Assembly (NCBI GenBank): GCA_009774655.1
Contig: VSOD01000255.1
Location: 1-6,186, forward strand
DNA length: 6,186 bases
Direction: 5' to 3'
Source of the DNA: Lachnospiraceae bacterium
GTDB taxonomy: Bacteria; Bacillota_A; Clostridia; Lachnospirales; Lachnospiraceae
Numbering within the stretch: the stretch's first letter is position 1; every line of letters begins with the position of its first letter. The notes beneath the pieces are model-generated. The model did not search any database. It saw only the letters and a program-made list of their open reading frames with translations, and was not told where the DNA came from. Both the position numbers and the translations under genes were made by a program. Of the stretch, positions 4,061 through 6,186 are shown in pieces.

Positions 4061-5796
4061 TCTCCGCTTTCCTCACTTTCCAAAATCATGTCATTAAGGG
4101 AGTTCCCCGGCGGTACAATCGGCATAACATTAGCTTCTCTGTCTATGATAAACTCAATAACTGTAGGTGTTTTTGTATTCTGTTTTGCACTGTTCAAAGC
4201 TGATTTTATATCCTCTGCCTTTGTGACACGGATTCCTTTTGCACCATAACTTTCTGCCAGTGCAATGAAATCCGGCGTATATTCCGGGCAGCAATGATCA
4301 GGCTGGTTACAACCTATTTCACAGCTTCTCCGATAACGCATACAGGTACTCGAATACCGCCTGTCATAAAACATTTCCTGCCATTGCCGCACATTCCCTA
4401 AATATCCGTTATTCAGTATGCAGATAATAATTGGCAGTTCATAAACAACCGCAGTCGCCATTTCCTGAATATTCATCTGCATACCGCCATCGCCAGATAT
4501 GACAATAACATCCCTATTGGGATTTCCAAGTTTTGCTCCGATTGCAGCCGGAAAACCATACCCCATTGTTCCCAAGCCGCCCGATGTCAGCATTTGATTA
4601 TTCTCAACAATATCAAGAAATTGTGTTGTCCATAATTGATTTTGACCTACATCCGTAGCAACAATAGCATCTTGGAACAATTCATTTATGGATTGAATAA
4701 TCATCTGCGGTGTCAAACCCACTTTCCCCATATCAATCGGATATTCCTTTTTCCAACGGTTGATTTCATCTGTCCACTCTGAAATATGAAGCGGCTGTGC
4801 CTTTTCAAGCAAAGCGCATATTGCCTTTTTTGCATCAGCTACAATAGGAACGTCCACATCAATATTGCGGGAAATAGATGCCGCATCCACATCAATATGG
4901 ATAATCTTTGCATTTGCTGCAAATTCTTCTATTTTCCCCGTAATGCGGTCATTGAACCGTGTTCCTATTGAAAAAAGAACATCACAGTTACTGATCGCTG
5001 AATTAGCAGCATAACTTCCATGAATACCTATATTGCCAACATATAAACTGTTCGTTGTAGGAATTGCCCCTTTCCCCATGATAGTAGTAATAACAGGTAC
5101 ACCTGTCAGCTCCGCAAGCTGTGTCATTTCTTTATTTGCATGGGCAATATTAACTCCGCCGCCTAAAAGAAAAACAGGTTTCACCGCACGATTTAAAATG
5201 TCCAGTGCTTTATTTAACTGCCCCGCATGTACGGAAGTATTCGGCTTATAACCTCTGACCATGATTTCTTTTGGGTAAAAATCACTGCCATAAGCCCTCT
5301 GGACATCCTTTGGCAGATCAACAACCACTACCCCCGGTTTTCCAGTCTTTGCAATATAAAACGCCTTTTTAATCGTTTCTGCCAAATCTTCCCTCTTTTG
5401 TACCATTACAGCATACTTACAGATACTTCTTGTAACACCCACAATATCCACTTCCTGAAAGGTATCATTTCCAATAAGGTGTGTTGGCACCTGTCCCGTA
5501 AAGCACACCAGCGGAACACTGTCATAATTTGCGGTAGCAATTCCTGTGACGAGATTCGTAGCCCCTGGTCCACTTGTAACAAGACAGACACCAACTTTTC
5601 CCGTAGAACGTGCGTAACCATCCGCCGCATGGATTAAGCCCTGTTCATGACGTGGCAGAATCACATCTATTTCTCTTTCTCCATACAGTGCATTAAACAG
5701 ATCTATCGCCTGTCCCCCCGGATAAGCGAACAATGTATCAACGGCTTCTTCTTTTAGTGCTTTCACAAATAAATCTGCACCTGTAATCTGTTTCAT
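4057..5796 (-). CDS. ilvB: Acetolactate synthase large (catalytic) subunit
   Basis: This thiamine diphosphate enzyme joins two pyruvates to acetolactate, or pyruvate with 2-oxobutyrate to acetohydroxybutyrate, for valine, leucine and isoleucine synthesis. It has 579 residues, the usual size. The N-terminal Pyr domain has YPGGQAIDLFNAL and RHEQGLIHAADGYAR with the activating E51. The middle FAD-associated domain spans about 190-330 (GGGVNIA, SIGTRFNDRITG). The C-terminal PP domain has GDGG (435-438) to NN (462-463), the ThDP/Mg binding motif. Residues 485-503 form an insert with five cysteines (C485, C492, C496, C502, C503) before CPEYTPDF, a form I associate with clostridial enzymes. The start is set at MKQITGADLF because GGAGG lies 5 bases upstream; an upstream in-frame extension of 30 codons is unlike the family. 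It is followed by ilvN with a four-base overlap. Confidence 0.95.
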   Translation of the reverse strand: MKQITGADLFVKALKEEAVDTLFAYPGGQAIDLFNALYGEREIDVILPRHEQGLIHAADGYARSTGKVGVCLVTSGPGATNLVTGIATANYDSVPLVCFTGQVPTHLIGNDTFQEVDIVGVTRSICKYAVMVQKREDLAETIKKAFYIAKTGKPGVVVVDLPKDVQRAYGSDFYPKEIMVRGYKPNTSVHAGQLNKALDILNRAVKPVFLLGGGVNIAHANKEMTQLAELTGVPVITTIMGKGAIPTTNSLYVGNIGIHGSYAANSAISNCDVLFSIGTRFNDRITGKIEEFAANAKIIHIDVDAASISRNIDVDVPIVADAKKAICALLEKAQPLHISEWTDEINRWKKEYPIDMGKVGLTPQMIIQSINELFQDAIVATDVGQNQLWTTQFLDIVENNQMLTSGGLGTMGYGFPAAIGAKLGNPNRDVIVISGDGGMQMNIQEMATAVVYELPIIICILNNGYLGNVRQWQEMFYDRRYSSTCMRYRRSCEIGCNQPDHCCPEYTPDFIALAESYGAKGIRVTKAEDIKSALNSAKQNTKTPTVIEFIIDREANVMPIVPPGNSLNDMILESEESGE

Positions 5797-5801
5797 AACA
5801 T

Positions 5802-5836
5802 CCTCCATTTCTAAATGCGTGTGCTTGCACGCATTT
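5802..5836 (-). promoter_or_regulatory. ilvB ribosome binding site with adjacent leader hairpin
   Basis: GGAGG (5802-5806 on the minus strand) lies 5 bases before the ilvB ATG at 5794-5796 and decides that start. Six bases upstream of it the leader holds a perfect 9-base stem, AAATGCGTG/CACGCATTT (5813-5821 and 5828-5836), with a six-base loop. It has no T-run, so it is not a terminator; it may shape translation or mRNA stability. No T-box motif and no leader peptide rich in Ile, Leu or Val codons was seen. Confidence 0.55.
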
Positions 5837-5844
5837 TGCTTATT

Positions 5845-5872
5845 TTTATAGGAAACGACTCCTGTCGTTTCC
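5845..5872 (-). promoter_or_regulatory. Candidate operator and -10 box for ilvBN
   Basis: GGAAACGAC (5851-5859) and GTCGTTTCC (5864-5872) are perfect 9-base arms around a four-base centre, a 22-base palindrome typical of TetR-type operators. Read toward ilvB, TATAAA (5845-5850) begins directly after it. The matching -35 position (5868-5873) reads GGGAAA, a poor match, so the promoter would be weak or need help. The site lies 30 bases after the TetR-like stop codon. Binding by that regulator is inferred from proximity and shape. Confidence 0.55.
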
Positions 5873-5902
5873 CATTGCATTGCCATCTGACAGCGCCTAA
5901 AC

Positions 5903-6186
5903 CTACTGATTGATTCCTTCTACAAACATCTGCACACTCTCTTTTATGTACACATCTTTTTCAACATCTGTAAGTTCTTTTCCGAACGATGCATTCAGAA
6001 ATGTGTAGCCGAATGTCGCCGAAAATACCGTCAATGCCAATGCCTTAAAATCTTTCTCTGGTATTTTTCCCATCTCACACATCTTATTCAGATAATCAGT
6101 AAATGTTATCAAAAAAGCCTGTGGGACTTTCATAATGAGCTGTTTGGTTTCCTCATAGAGCTGTGGCGCCCTCAGACCGATTGACA
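5903..6186 (-). CDS. C-terminal part of a probable TetR-family regulator (cut by window edge)
   Basis: The frame is open from the window edge (first complete codon TCA at 6184-6182) to TAG at 5903-5905, 94 residues. The internal ATG at 6131-6133 is therefore not the real start; the residues before it (IGLRAPQLYEETKQLI) continue the same helical protein. The segment is helical, with amphipathic stretches such as VPQAFLITFTDYLNKMCEMG and a C-terminal helix DVYIKESVQMFVEGINQ, consistent with the ligand-binding/dimer domain of TetR regulators. The diagnostic N-terminal HTH would lie beyond position 6186 and is not seen, so the family call is provisional. It reads in the same direction as ilvBN with a 106-base gap holding a palindrome. 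Its ligand is unknown. Confidence 0.5.
   Translation of the reverse strand, partial: SIGLRAPQLYEETKQLIMKVPQAFLITFTDYLNKMCEMGKIPEKDFKALALTVFSATFGYTFLNASFGKELTDVEKDVYIKESVQMFVEGINQ

Noticed and set aside
5797..5886. Thirty-codon N-terminal extension of ilvB.
   Set aside because: It would place the operator, leader hairpin and ribosome site inside the coding region; the family starts at MKQITGADL-like residues and GGAGG precedes that ATG.

Overview
The window looks like a low-to-mid GC Firmicute of class Clostridia, probably a gut Lachnospiraceae- or Oscillospiraceae-type genome. This rests on strong GGAGG ribosome binding sites, a Tn1549/ICE-like mobC-relaxase pair, a Cys-rich KTR-family remnant and an acetolactate synthase with a cysteine-rich insert. 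The assignment is by recognition only; no search was run.

Left part (1-3300) is mobile-element DNA. A short HTH regulator gene (31-297, minus) has a perfect palindromic candidate operator in its promoter. A gene-free stretch of about 660 bases follows. It holds a strong plus-strand promoter, a compound hairpin with a T-run, and a dense series of inverted repeats that I read as the transfer origin. Next come mobC (962-1303) and a MobP-type relaxase (1252-2655), whose frames overlap by 52 bases, and then an XRE regulator (2885-3214). No recombinase, coupling protein or type IV secretion gene is visible, so this is either a mobilizable element that uses a helper or one piece of a larger or degraded element.

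The middle (3215-3559) first appears empty. On the minus strand it holds a decayed Cys-rich KTR-family gene with three in-frame stops, still followed by its own factor-independent terminator. A second hairpin (3497-3524) separates this from the metabolic genes.

The right part (3560-6186, minus) is metabolic: the 3' part of a probable TetR-family regulator gene (cut by the window edge), then ilvB and ilvN, the large and small subunits of acetolactate synthase, which overlap by four bases. A perfect palindrome lies between the regulator and ilvB, immediately upstream of a TATAAA box, with a second hairpin just before the ilvB ribosome binding site. This suggests local repressor control; no T-box or branched-chain leader peptide was seen.

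I found no clearly new system. The points most worth following are the hidden KTR pseudogene, the structured oriT region with a possible short terminated transcript, and the TetR-palindrome-ilvBN arrangement beside a mobile element.
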